64,000 nucleotides of DNA from Hippopus hippopus (GCA_946811185.2 OX328101.1:16910122-16974121); one strand, 5' to 3'. Positions 37,018-48,393 are shown, numbered from the stretch's first letter. The notes: generated by a model not told the origin, from the letters alone. Numbers and translations: made by a program.

Positions 37018-37574
37018 AACATGTTTATTGTTTCCCCAGCTCTAATCATACACTTTTTGGATGAAAAATATTACGGAAAGAGAACACATTACTTGGTTGA
37101 ATAATGGTTTCCCTTGGTACATTTTTGTTATTTTTTTTTTCTTAAATCTTCCAAGCACTATTATTTCCAACATCCTGGATAGAATTTTTTGCTGAAAATC
37201 ATTCTGTTTACCAGGTAAGATATTTCTTACTATCAAATTGAAAGCATTTGCAGCAGACAAATATAGATAATGCCTTAAAGGATGTAAATGATGTTTGAAA
37301 GTAATGAAAATATTTTGTAAAAAGGAGAACAGCTTACTACCAAGGTTTTCTCCTCTTGCCACTATGTTTTCAACTTTCTCATGGTAAGAAAAACCCAGTT
37401 TCAATGTAATTTAAATAATAAGATTGTATCCTCAAGTTTGGCTTTACTTGTGGCAAAAGTCAACAAAGAGTTGGAACAAAAGTAGAGACAGGAAAATGCT
37501 TGCAACCCCCATTTTCTCCTTTTGCAACAATCTCTCAACTTTCTCATGGTATGTAAACCTTGGTGTCAGGAAAT
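37018..37574. repeat. Partial TTAA-MITE copies
   Basis: Two fragments lacking clean termini are seen at about 37230-37390 and 37480-37570, recognised by CAAATTGAAAGCATTTGCAG, the AGGAGAA arm and CTTTCTCATGGTA. Confidence 0.5.
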
Positions 37575-37809
37575 TTAACGCTTTACCTCACAATTTTGAC
37601 TTTTAACGACCCGAAGAATAAAAGCCTTTTAAAACATTGTAGGAAAAGGACAAAATGCTGGTTACCAGCATTTTCTCCTTTACCTACAATGTTTTCTATT
37701 TTTAACCTTCCCAGCACAAATTTAAATTTTTGAGTCACATTTATTTTGTCGTCTGCAAATGCTTTCAATTTGAAGAAGTCTAAAACTTTGTCGTTTGATA
37801 AAGAGTTAA
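37575..37809. mobile_element. TTAA-flanked MITE, compact copy
   Basis: TTAACGCTTTACC at 37575 and GATAAAGAGTTAA ending at 37809. A long central palindrome at 37635-37692 (ACATTGTAGGAAAAGG and its complement) joins at GGTTACC. Confidence 0.7.
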
Positions 37810-38279
37810 GACTTGTCATGACACAACTTACAATAATACTTTTCCTAACTCTTAATATACATGTACCAGTCAAACCTTCTAGTTCAGTTTTTTAGGGAAC
37901 CTGCAACCTTTCACAGGGCTGGTCAATGCACTGATATTACCGTCTCTATCAAGTTTGACAACTTTCAGTTTACTACTTAGTTTACACAAAGAGCCCTTCA
38001 ACCACTCAGCTAGAGACAACAAAGATAAGCTTGTACAGGACAATTGTGGTGTTGCCCAATCAAAGTTTGGACTTTTTCCAATATACTAGTCTGTGTAATT
38101 CTGTTTTAATTTTGTTCTCTAGTACAACCCATACGGGTCTTGGTTTCCAAACTTTTGACAGTGATCTATGTGTGAAAATTGGCCATTCTCCCTCATTTTA
38201 ATTTTCAGACTCCGCAAGTTTGATGTTCATTCAGTAAGTGAATTTTTTTTTGGACATTCTTTTATTTATCTTGTCCCGT
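37810..38279. other. No gene recognised
   Basis: Possibly the degraded continuation of the retroelement to the right, but no protease or reverse transcriptase motif is visible. Confidence 0.4.
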
Positions 38280-38650
38280 TTGGCCATAGGCTGTGATTTT
38301 CTGTTGGTCTTTTTATAGCCTTTTTGGAGACATCTTGCTAAATATGACCTGACCTTTACAGCTATGACACTTGGCATTCTTGTAAAAACAATTCTGTCAT
38401 GATTAGCTTACCACCCCTAAACCACTGTGTGAACACTTTATCATGGGTCCTTAGTTTTTGATGCTTCAATCTCCACAAATTCCATACTTACAGCCACATC
38501 AACTGCCTTTTTCAAAGTCAATTCTTCTTCTAACAATAACGTTCTCTTAATAACAATGTTCCGTAACCCTCTGACAAAAATATCACTCAACACATCTAAA
38601 AATGTCCCAAACTCACATGATTCACTTAACAACATTGGTTCTACCAACTA
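38280..38650 (-). pseudogene. Ty3/gypsy-type gag fragment
   Basis: The minus-strand frame 38647-38441 encodes 68 residues with the pattern common near the end of gypsy-type Gag (CEFGTFLDVLSDIFVRGLRN, then ELTLKKAVDVAVSMEF). Farther along the same strand (38390-38355) a Cys/His cluster, KNAKCHSCK, resembles a decayed zinc knuckle but lies in a disrupted frame. No protease, RT or LTR is seen, so this is an old scrap. Confidence 0.6.
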
Positions 38651-41600
38651 CTGTGTATATATAGGATACCTGTGTCAATGTACGGTCGAAATTGCTGTAT
38701 TTTACCCAGCGTTTCATGTTTTCAGGTTATATTTACTGTATACGGAGGGTATGAAATACCCTTGTCGCCACTTTTTTAGGGTCCGGACAACAGCATTAAT
38801 CAGCATTCAATTTTTAACTTTATTGTAATACAGTCGTTACCTACTTTCGGTTTCTATCCCAGAACGCGTCCGAAACTACAATTAATCAAAGTACATTGAA
38901 TACTTCGATCTAAGGCGGATCAAAGACCTAAAATTGATAGCAAAAATTCATGGGTGATTTCCATAAAACCGTGTATCTAAGCGTTTCGCATACAGTTTTA
39001 GATGTTAGAAAAGTTGTTTGAGGTGTAATGACATAGGTTTGGGTAATTTTCGAGTGGTTTTGGGTGCTTTGGGGTGTTTCTTTTACTGATTCATCTGAGA
39101 CGTACTTCACAAACTAGGTCATGTCAAAGCTGCGGAACGAGACAAATTTTCAAATTTAGAGCGAGTTCTACGACATTAACTCTGAAATTCATTGTTTGTG
39201 TAAATGGCATACACTGGTTTTTAATCTGCATATTATTTGTACATATCAAATGACAAAGACGCGTCTGTTCATTGATCTATGAGGACCTATTTTTCTTGAA
39301 ACTGAGGTGTAATGCGTCATCTTGGGGGGAAAAGGCTGTCGGTTAGCATAAGAAGGTGATGATGACGTCATCACCTTCTAAAAACGATTTGTATTTACAT
39401 CAGTTTGCTCTTAAGCAGTGCAAGCTAGATTTTCAAATGCTTTAAACGCAATGTTTCCTCTCAAACTTCTTTCTGTTGCGATTTTATCTGTTCTAAAACC
39501 CAATATGCCTAACAACTTTTCAACAGCTGCTACATATACAGACAGCACTCGTCACAACTCGGTCGATCCCGTAACTACGCATATCTTGATAACGGATCAT
39601 TCGAATTTTGCCGAATAATATGGACAGCAGACGATTACATGATGTGTTTATATCACGCAACAGGCTGTAAGAAATGACCTTGCAGGTCGTGGTTAACCTT
39701 TGACATAAGTCGACCCGTTTATTTTTCATTTGTTCTTCGTAAATCTAAGTACAAGACAAATTTATGATGCATGGCATCATAGAAGCCGCAATCTTTTGGT
39801 GGACAATTTCAGAAATATTGACTTTCTAGAAAAAATGTGATGACATTTTTGTATCTGTTTTTCCCCCCACAAACAGAAGATCATGACAAATGATACTAAA
39901 ATGCAGGGGAAAAAAAGGCAGAAGTTAAGATAGGAATCTTAAATTATCTTGTGCCACTATTATCATAATCATTATCATTTAAGGTGATAATGCGTATGTG
40001 AGAAAACATGTAAAAAACATTGGAATTGTCAAATTTCTACTCAATGTTTGAAAATGGAGAAATTGCGCATTCAAGTACAGCGTTTTTCATTATTAAATGA
40101 TTTTAAAAAGCAAACCTCTGTAGGGCATCAAAGGCGATACTGCGGAATAATGTAAGTTAGTAATTATTCAGTGATATTTAGATCTTTATTCACTTAGATC
40201 TACATGTATTTACGATTTTTAAGCCAAATTTTTTTGAGAGAGAGAGAGAGAGATATTCATTCTCTGAACAGCTTTCTTCTAAAACATTTTCTTTTTGCTT
40301 GTCAAAAAGCAAAAGGTATCTTAGCCTGCTTGTAACAATGTGAATCTTTACATTTCTACTCCAGAATTAGAGACTTCTGCATAGTATCTCCAAAATTTTT
40401 CTGATCATAGCCTTCACAGTTGGCACGAACCACTGAAAAAAAATTTTTTTTTTTTAAGTCTTTAAGGATCTGGATCTATTCAACAACAACATAGTAACTA
40501 TTTCTATATATATATATATATATATATCGTTTAATAAAAATTAGTTTGAACCATTTTCTGCATAGGCCTTGTACAAACCTATAAAACTTCTAATGTAAAT
40601 TTCAAGAGCCATTCAAACCATTGACCAGAATATCTTACAAAATATTAAAAAATATTACACAGGCTATGTACTGTCTGATCTTGACCTATTTCTGTCATAT
40701 TCGAACTGTTTCAACCCTGAGAGCACTATGCACCACTTTGGTAATTTTTGTGGACAACGTACATCACAATCCATACATTTTTCACGGGTATTGTGGATCA
40801 GAACCATAATGTACAGAACTTACAGAACAGCTTCGACACACAATACATTAAATGCTAAATTTTACAAGGCTCACAAGGTAGATCGTACATGTAACAAAAT
40901 TCAATTCGGCTAAAGTGTCGACGAAGGGAAGAAAAAAGGGTCATCTTGTCACAAGCATTCTATAAATAGCGGATGTAGACTGCTCTTTGTAATACGATTA
41001 ACTGTGTAGGGAGGTAACCAGTCTATAACTTGATCAAAGGTTAACCGCCCGATTATCTGTACAGATTAAAACTGGGCGAAACGCTTGCACATAAACTGCT
41101 TCTGATTATCATATTCTAAGATGCTCTCCATCTCATAATTATCATTATTTTGTCTTGTAAAAAAGTAGACAAATGCAAAAACCATTTAGAGGTGGGAGAG
41201 CCTGCGATAGACGGAAAGCATTACAATTCCGTTTAGGAACAAAGAAGGAATCCTTTAAATTGGAAAAGTTCGGGGGACTAGCCAATAAAAGGAAGTTTAT
41301 TTTTCTGTATTTTCGTTGTTATTTGGGAATGAACTTATATTGCAAGAAAATCAGACTTGATGTTCATGTAGGTCTGATTGAATATTTAAGAAAGAGTCAT
41401 GTTGAGTAATTTTGTAACACTAACACGACATCATTAGAAAATTTCCAAAAATAATAACCAATCGAATAATTACTGATCATCTACATGGTAAATAGTTTAG
41501 GTGCATTCCTACTGGAAGCCGCTTTCAAGCGGCTTTCAATAAATCTTACTCGATAAACTTTTCATCAACACTGTATATTATTGCTTGTTTTTGGGAATAC

Positions 41601-42207
41601 AGGTTTAAAACCTAGAACCGTGATGAGATGATATAAACATTATTGTGTCGGGTTTTGTAATTATCTCGTGTTTTAAAACACGTTATTACGAGATTTTTCG
41701 CGTTAGTGCGACTTTTTTGCGCTATACCGTGTTTTAAATTCACGTTATTACGTGTTTTTGAAAAGCATTTTACTTTCATTTTGACCATTGTAGGCTTTCG
41801 TAATTTTGAACTTGTTATCCCAAACACTAACAATAATATAAACTGATAATGAAACGTTTATCGAGTAAGAGTAATAAACACATACATCATAACAGTGCTT
41901 TATTGATCCTTTGCTTTGTCGACACATGAAGTGCATACTCTTTTACCGTCTGAAAACATTGTGGAAAAAAAATGGTGCTACTTATCCATGTTCTTCAACT
42001 CTTGCGAACCTATTTTACCTCAATCTAAAATGCAGTGAGATGTAACATAGCTCCGCCCTACCAGGTCATTTCTTACAGCCTATACACTTGATTCGCTCTC
42101 GTTTCATTGATACATTTGCTGATTATGACTGACCCTATTTCTGATTATTGTTTTGAACCTCTACAGAATTTCTAGTTTTTTCTCGCCAAAGATTTTGAAA
42201 ATACAGG
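38651..42207. other. Gene-poor region, short palindromes and microsatellites
   Basis: No gene is supported. Noted are a 12-bp-arm palindrome around TGACGTCA (39351-39379), (AG)n at 40236-40253, (TA)n at 40506-40528, a perfect 9-bp hairpin AAGCCGCTT/AAGCGGCTT (41516-41535), and CGTGTTTTAAAACACG with related CGTTATTACG motifs at 41666-41757. Confidence 0.5.
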
Positions 42208-42796
42208 TACCGTATTTTTCCGGACAATAAGCCGCTACACTGTATAGGCCGCACCCTTTCATTTTAACCACTTAAGAAATAAACAGGCCGCGGCCAATAC
42301 GCTCGCCAAATGTACAGTGTCATCTATCTATAGATAAATGAACCGGTATGTGTTTTTAGGAACTTCGAAATTATCAAATTGTTACTTCGAATGATTATAT
42401 GACAGTACACTCCAAACAAAGCCTTTAATTACATTCGCAGTTAACCACTGACTGGTATCAATCGACCTCAACAATGAACAGGTGTGAAAATCAAGGTTGG
42501 TCAAGAGTTTTAACACCTTCGTAAGTTTGCCACTAATTTATCTACCGAATAGAGGTACATTGTAGGTATTAGTGTTCGAAAATACCTAGGGGCGTGAACC
42601 AAAATGGCATGGCCCATGAACCACATGGGGAATTGTAAATTGGTTTTCATTTATTTTCAACTTCACATGCCACACGAAAATATCATTTAGAAAAATAAAC
42701 TTGACGTATAAGCCACTTCGTCTGATAGGCCGCACGCTTGAAAATTTCCACTTTTTTGACGCATAGGCCGTGGCCTATTGTCCGGAAAATACGGTA
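42208..42796. mobile_element. MITE with TA duplication (Tc1/mariner-like)
   Basis: Left terminus CCGTATTTTTCCGGACAATA and right terminus TATTGTCCGGAAAATACGG are inverted repeats differing by one T in the run. TA flanks both sides. GGCCGCAC-type motifs inside are also arranged as inverted copies near both ends (ATAGGCCGCACC at 42244 and ATAGGCCGCACG at 42725). No coding frame. Confidence 0.75.
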
Positions 42797-44369
42797 TTGT
42801 GACACAATTCAACACTAAACGAATTGTAACCGCCGTTTATTGCATAATTGCAAAGTTACGTATGGGATTACTTGACGGCCGGCCTGTTTGCTAGTGCTTA
42901 CTTCTTGCGCACATCTGGGTCAAAAGTAGTTTTTGTAATAAGGTCACGAAGGGTAGGTTAAGCGCTGAAACGCTGTAAGTGAACGCTGTTACGAGTTGCA
43001 GTTACATCAGTTTGCTCTCAGCGGACAGGTTTGCGAAATTTGTGGTCTACTAATCGTCTGGCTCACGCCGACCGATTTAAAATTACTCAAACGGTTCTCT
43101 CCACTCAAGATGTTTGCTGCCAGAGCGAAAAATGGAAAAAAAAATCATATGACCTTCTTCCCAAACAAGTGGGAATATTGAAATAATTTTATAGTTGCTC
43201 CGAAAGTGACTGTCTAACAAAATTGTTTCACTGAACGATTGGACCGCTAAATTTAAATTGAAAAATCCTTAACGACTTCTGTTCATTTACCACTGAGAGG
43301 AGTTTGAAATAACTTTGCGAGAATTTTCCGTACATGACCTTCTGTCACAAGTGTTCAAACAAATTTATTTTTATTGTACTGTCCTCTGCAGAGTCTAGAA
43401 CACCCTTAAGCAGCTTCTTTACCTCAGGTGGTTACAAAATTACCCATAGATCTAGTGTTTCGCTTAGTTTTACAGAAGAGGGGAACCAGCCTATAATAAC
43501 TTGTATTTTATTTGTTTTATTCGTTCAGGTGAGCGATATAGGACCATGGTGGTCCTCTTATTTTATATGTGTCTTTATTTAACCCTAAACATATATGACA
43601 TTACTCTTTTGAATAAACGCCTTGTATAAAAAAAAAAAAATTACTTGTTGCTCTTTCTTTGCATTCCAAAATCATTAGTAAGTTTCCGTTTTAGATAAAC
43701 CAAAAGTTTGCAACAAGTCACGACCTGAGGAATTAGAATTATACAGCAGAAACTTTGCTTAATATTAGGTTGACCTCAACGATCCTCAAATCCCATCGAC
43801 ATGGTGTTTGAGATCTAGAGTATAGGACACTTTAAAGGAAAGGGAAATGTCATTTTCGAATGACATTGAACACTTTAATGTTGAAGGATGTTTTCCCGCG
43901 ATGCTTTTCAAAGCGGTCTATATAGGTCATAAACAGTCGTATGGCAACCAAGTAACATTTTGTGGCACGTATCGCTCTCACACGCATAATTATGCAGCCA
44001 TGGAATATTGGAAATATTGCACATGAAGGGAGAGAGTGTACATAGTGACTACATAAAATATTCATTCAGGAACATTTGAGCATAGTTGTGGGTAAAATAC
44101 TCGCCGTTTCAAAAGAACAGCATCCAATGGTTCCCAGCGTAAAAAGTTGCCCCCAAATTTTATAGTTTTTAAGATTTTCTTGAGGGGAAAAACCCTCAAA
44201 CGTCGCACCCAATGACCCCCAACGCAAATTTAAAACCCCAAACAGGTTTTAAATTCTTTACACCTCCTCTAATTTTACAGTGTTTTTAAGCTAGAGTATT
44301 TTTTTTTAACAGTAAAGAAAAAAAATGACTTAAAGAAATATTATTCTTAATAATTATTCTTAATAAAAA
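42797..44369. other. Intergenic, solo 3' end relic
   Basis: A tandem-core 3' end is at 43525-43562 (CAGGTGAGCGATATAGGACC, hairpin GGACCATGGTGGTCC). The stretch 44100-44300 is C-rich on the plus strand with a recurring CCCA(A/G)(C/T)G pattern. It may be the outer margin of the viral element, but no terminal inverted repeat could be established. Confidence 0.45.
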
Positions 44370-45219
44370 ATGAAAAAGATGACAAGTAAGAAAAATATAG
44401 AAACAATAGCAACTAAAAGAGAACATTCTTTTGTAAAGCCGGAAAACTTTGACGTAGAAAAGCTAAGTTTTGGTGAAGTATCTACATACGTAAGCAGAGA
44501 CAACAAGTATAACTACCAAAAAGCAGGGCTTGAGTGAGTTTTCTAATGGAGAAAAGGGTCCACTATTTCTTCGTTCTCCTCTGTTTTCTTATGGTGTCAA
44601 TGCTTATGAAGATAAAAATTATAATAAAACAACAGGTTACTCTTTGTCTTAAGTATGCTTTCACAACCAAGAAGAACCAACGCCAAAAGAAACTAAGTTT
44701 AAAGAGGTTATGGAAGATATTACAGAGTTTATACAAGAACAAGCCGAAGACAAGAAAAAAGAGCTAAAAAAAATGAAAGACCGCAATATTTTAGAAATCC
44801 TAAAGTATAAAGACGATGCATCCCCACAATTTTACCCAAAGCTTTTAGACAACAAGTATAGTGGTGAAGAAAAGCTTAAAGAAACCACAACATTTTACAG
44901 AAAAGCAACATCTAAGGACAAACCGGAAAAAATAACTAACGGTTTTGTAGAAGCAGATCCTCTTTCTTACATTAAAAAAGCGTGTAAAGTGGTTTGTTTT
45001 TTTTTTAAAATAGAGGGCATCTTTGTCAACGCAAGCACAACTACAGTTCAAACCAAGCTTTTCCTCTCGGTTATTATAAACAAAGAAGTTGCAAAACTAC
45101 CTCCAAAGAAAGTTCTTATGCCTAATCCTTTAGCAGAAGATCTAGGTTTTGACAATGAAGGCGACACCGCGGATGAAGAGGAGAAAAATCTCTCAGACAT
45201 TTCAGAAGAAGACAACTAA
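44370..45219 (+). pseudogene. Decayed Polinton-associated protein, possibly DUF5871/SSB-like
   Basis: Coding sequence in two frames: ATG at 44370 to TGA at 44535-44537, then the next frame to TAA at 44650-44652, and on from there to TAA at 45219. The visible protein has GPLFLRSPLFSYGVNAY near the N-terminus, a charged helical middle (EDITEFIQEQAEDKKKELKK), a beta-like stretch around IFVNASTTTVQTKL and a very acidic tail. The LRSP...YGV block and IFV.. region recall the DUF5871-like, putative single-strand-DNA-binding proteins of large DNA viruses, a weak memory-based match. The shift and stop make it a pseudogene as given. Confidence 0.5.
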
Positions 45220-45402
45220 ATTATAACTTTTTAAAAAAAAAAAAGTGATAATTTATAAGTCTAAGGAATATCGGGGACGTATTTATCCGAGGTTATTTTT
45301 TTTTTTTTACAAGTCTAACTCTATCAAGATAGATATGTAAGCGTGACGCACGCTAGGGTTGTTTGATCTTGAGACAAAGTTTATGATGTCGCATTGCTTT
45401 AT
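45220..45402. other. Gap between converging genes
   Basis: A-rich and T-rich runs (45233-45243 and 45297-45310) lie between the plus-strand gene ending at 45219 and the minus-strand fibre. They are plausible 3' ends for both transcripts. Confidence 0.4.
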
Positions 45403-46497
45403 CTAGAGTGGTTTAGGAAAAACCGTGCAGCTGCAAATCTCTCCTTTCTTTTTAATAATAGAGTAATCAACCTGCTCTACTCCGTTTACCACGATATTAA
45501 CTTTTACCTCTTCTGGTATATTAGGGTTATCTTTAACAGCCATTAAACTGCCTCTTATAATTCTACCCGGCGCACTCGTGCAGTAACCTCCCAAACCATG
45601 GTCAGAGCCTGAATTACCATTACCGAATGAAAACTAGTAATTGTCGTTTCCTATTAGACCGTTTTCTTCACCCAACACGGTTATAATAGGTTTGGGACCA
45701 ATAAGTCTCGGTGCTATTACTTTATTAGCGTCTACGTAAGCCTTGGTTGCTTCGTCTTGTGGAGCCGTTGGTTCCGCAATATTTTTTAAAGAGTTGCCAT
45801 CCATATTTATATCGTCAACGGCAGAAAAGGTTCCTTCTTGGCTTTTTATTATCGCACCGCTTCCCGTATAACTTAACGGCTTCTATATTAAGGTCTACGT
45901 AAAACTTATTTGCGGCTTGTTGGTTTTCTAAAGGAGTGCCAATACCTTCCAACCTATGATTACCCATGCTTATGGATTCTGTAGCTAAATATACACCTTT
46001 AACACGTTTAAATGGCCTTTCAGCAACATCCACATAATTTTTAGTCGCAACGTCTTGTGGTTTCGCGGGATCTATAAGATTCGTTAAAGTATACCCTCGC
46101 ATATTTATATCTCCAACGGCGGAAAAAGTGCCGTCCTCTTGCTGCACTATCGCTTTGCCGCCCTATCCACATAACTTTCAGTAGCAGCTTCACTCGGTTC
46201 TGTTGGCTCCTTAACGTTCTTTATTTTATTAAAACCCATATTTATAAACCCAAGAACATGATATCCTCCATTTTGCTTTAAAAACCCCGTATTATCATCA
46301 ACGTAATGTTTAGTGGCGATATCTTGGGGATTTACCGGATTACTGACGTTTGTTAATGTATTACCAGCCATATCTATAGAACCGGTAACGGTGGTTGTTC
46401 CATCTTTACGTAAAAAATTATTATTTACGTAAGCGAGAGACACACCATCACCGCTAGTTTTAGCATCAGCCATTCCTCCGAATTTATCAACAGGCAT
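45403..46497 (-). pseudogene. Fibre-like protein with phage-tail-fibre-type repeats, frameshifted
   Basis: Read 46497 to 45403 on the minus strand. After a short N-terminus (MPVDKFGGMADAKTSG) there are five repeats of about 32-45 residues. Each has the pattern (D/F)INM.G..(L/I).N(V/L), a Pro, then (Q/E)(D/A).AT..YVD. Such repeats build trimeric shafts in phage tail fibres. The C-terminal part (45594-45403) would be a compact beta tip. The likely job is host attachment, analogous to the adenovirus fibre, but this is inference. It is broken by frame changes near 46147 and 45830 and by TAG at 45636-45634. It starts 12 bp after the protease stop on the same strand. Confidence 0.75.
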
Positions 46498-46509
46498 TTT
46501 TTTTTATTA

Positions 46510-46833
46510 CTAGAAAAGATTATTTAAAACCGATTGTAAATCTTGTCCCTTACTCATCTCCTTAAGTACGTACAAAGACAAATGACCGCAAATCACCTGA
46601 CCTGCTGGTTGCACCTGGTCCGTATTGTAATATATTGGGCTTGTTAGGTACTCCCGGATTTCAGTCGGAGGTTGTATACCATAACTGTCAAAGTAGTATT
46701 TAGTTTTACCGTTTTTGTGCCAAGCAACCCAATGTGTCCCAGGTCCGCTTGTGTCATTCAAAGTTGAAAATTTCCAATTTTTGTTTAGACAATGAAGTCC
46801 ACAGTGTTGATCCAAATCTTGTGAAACTTGCAA
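46510..46833 (-). pseudogene. Adenain-type cysteine protease, N-terminally truncated
   Basis: The visible frame is 107 residues. Expected catalytic positions are present: His34 in GTHWVAW, Asp49 in YYFDSYG, Gln75 and Cys82 in CGHLSLYVL. The seven-residue Gln-to-Cys spacing equals that of adenovirus protease. Such enzymes mature capsid and core proteins in adenoviruses and Polintons. Family members have more sequence before the His. Here a stop lies two codons upstream of the TTG where the frame opens, and then non-viral repeat DNA follows, so the N-terminus is lost or in another frame. The fibre gene lies immediately downstream on the same strand. Confidence 0.8.
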
Positions 46834-46839
46834 AGATTA

Positions 46840-47249
46840 TTTGATTCGTTAAGGGATTGAACTCTATTAAAAGTGAAGAAAATCTAGTTAACCATTCAGG
46901 AAAAGCAGCCATTTGATAATTAAGTAATTTTTACTCAACAACGTCCACATTATTAGTCACATTTCTTTGAAATTTGCTAGGATTGTTTAATACAAGGCGT
47001 TCTGAAAGCCTATCAAATTTGGCTGGATTCCAAAGAATTAGTTTTGAGAAATTGCATTTCATTTTTTTTTTCATTCTTTGTTCAATTCACCGTGCCTGCT
47101 TATGCTGTCTTAGTGGGTTCAAGCCCGGTTGCAAGAACACATTTCTGTGTTTTTTCTGTTTGCATCATGAATTCATAATTATTGCTAGCAAAAAAAGCAA
47201 AATCATTGCCAGTAGAGCGATTTCAGGCCCTCAAGGGCCTCTAGTTTAC
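46840..47249 (+). mobile_element. Tandem-core element relic inserted in the viral block
   Basis: The 3' end GTAGAGCGATTTCAGGCCCT with hairpin GGCCCTCAAGGGCC and CTAGTTT (47209-47247) belongs to the host repeat family seen throughout the window. It abuts the C-terminal coding part of the integrase. The left boundary is uncertain. Confidence 0.6.
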
Positions 47250-47760
47250 TCGCATTTACTGGTGTCTTCTGAATGGATGAATGTCTTGTGTTATTATATT
47301 CTTTAACGAGTTCGGGTAACACGTTGATGTAAATGTTTGTGGAATGAGCGAAAAATACTTCCACATTTTTTCTTTCATTGTTCTAATCCATCTCTCAACC
47401 ACGCTAGATTTTTCTTCATTCTCAGTGGAATACAACTCAACCAAGTCTTTAACATGTTTGTTATAAAACTGTTTATCCTTGTCTACCCACATTTTAGTTG
47501 GTTTTCTCTCCTTAAAAATACTCTTTAATGCTATAGCGACAGATTTTCCCGTTTTGGCCTTTAATGGTACCAACCATCCGTATTTGGAAAAAATGTCGAT
47601 GATAGCGAGGAGATACTTTACACCGCGATTTAACTTAGAAAATGCTTGCATGTCTACTAAATCCGCAGCCCATATCTCATCTATGCCGTTTACTCGAACT
47701 CTCCTTTTCTTAAATTTTCTTCTTATGGGTTTGTGTAATTCTTCATGCTGGAATTTTTTT
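47250..47760 (-). pseudogene. Polinton integrase (rve, retrovirus-like), truncated at both ends
   Basis: On the minus strand the frame from about 47755 to 47256 covers the catalytic core. It has a first Asp in WAADLVDMQAFSK, a second Asp in MWVDKDKQFYNK and the Glu region ENEEKSSVVERWIRTMKEK. This enzyme inserts the element into host DNA. Spacing between the second Asp and the VVER Glu is about 28 residues, shorter than the 35 typical of the fold, suggesting a small internal deletion. Near 47360 the frame shifts. The alternative frame keeps a family-like C-terminal stretch until about 47250, where host repeat DNA takes over. The N-terminal zinc-binding domain is missing. Confidence 0.8.
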
Positions 47761-47764
47761 TTAT

Positions 47765-48179
47765 ATCAATTCCGAATTCCATCTTTGTTCCAATGAGTTT
47801 ACTGACGATGGACTTATCCATTTTTTCCCTGAGCATGGGATTGTAAATACCTTCCAGCTCTGTTAACATATTTGTTACGGGTTTCGGTGTCTGAATTTTT
47901 TAGGTAACATAAGTCATGATTGTATGCAGCTTTATCAACCCTGTTTACTGGTTTATTCCATTCTTTAGGTGTAAGATCAGAATATAGTCTTTTTTTAAGA
48001 TTAGTGCCTGGTCCTGTAAAGTTATTCCCTGGCAAATGCATTTCAAAATGCATATTATTTATTGCTCTGTTTAATAGAGAAGAACCTGTTTGAGTTTTTA
48101 CGAACTTGTATTTTGTAACACCGCATACTGCACATTGCCCTTTTCTCATACTTCTACCATTTTTACTGACATATGGCAT
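47765..48179 (-). pseudogene. Phospholipase A2-like virion protein, frameshifted near the 3' end
   Basis: From ATG at 48179 the frame has a possible zinc knuckle (CAVC, residues 16-19), a calcium-loop-like FTGPGT at 54-59 and the PLA2 His-Asp pair (NRVDKAAYNHDLCY, His88-Asp89). The lipolytic domain of parvovirus VP1 and of adintovirus membrane-active proteins has this arrangement and is thought to breach the endosome membrane. The visible frame stops at 47814. A neighbouring frame, entered near 47885, reads on to about 47765 with a tail that looks native, so a frameshift lies near 47885. It is divergent from the ATPase gene, with a repeat now between them. Confidence 0.8.
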
Positions 48180-48187
48180 TTCATCTA

Positions 48188-48392
48188 TTTTTTCCGTTTG
48201 TATTTATACCCCCGCAAAACGAATGTTTTCGGGGGTATACTGGAATCAGCTTGTCTGTCCGTGTGTCCGTCCGTTTGTCCGTCCGTGTGTCCGTCTGTGT
48301 ACAAATAATTGCCTGTTTCTGTCAAAGCGCTGGCGGGTGTATTAAGCCACATTCAGTGACAGCTCTAGTTTACATTAAACGCAATACATATT
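48188..48392. repeat. Dispersed repeat head (CCCCCG palindrome and GTCCGTCC tract)
   Basis: TATACCCCCGCAAAACGAAT folds on GTTTTCGGGGGTATA at 48205-48241. A TGTCCGTCCGTTTGTCCGTC tract follows. This looks like the 5' part of an interspersed repeat common in invertebrates. It lies in the intergenic space between the divergent PLA2 and ATPase genes. Confidence 0.55.
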
Positions 48393-48393
48393 T

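Noticed and set aside
39351..39379. CRE promoter for a nearby gene
   Set aside because: TGACGTCA lies at the centre of a palindrome, but no gene start is found near it, so a regulatory call is unsupported.
44100..44300. Left terminal inverted repeat of the viral element
   Set aside because: The C-rich, partly repeated sequence is suggestive, but no matching inverted copy was found at the right side of the block.
45403..46497. Integrated bacteriophage or bacterial contamination
   Set aside because: The tail-fibre repeats are surrounded by Polinton genes on both sides and by bivalve repeats. No ribosome-binding sites or phage genes are seen.
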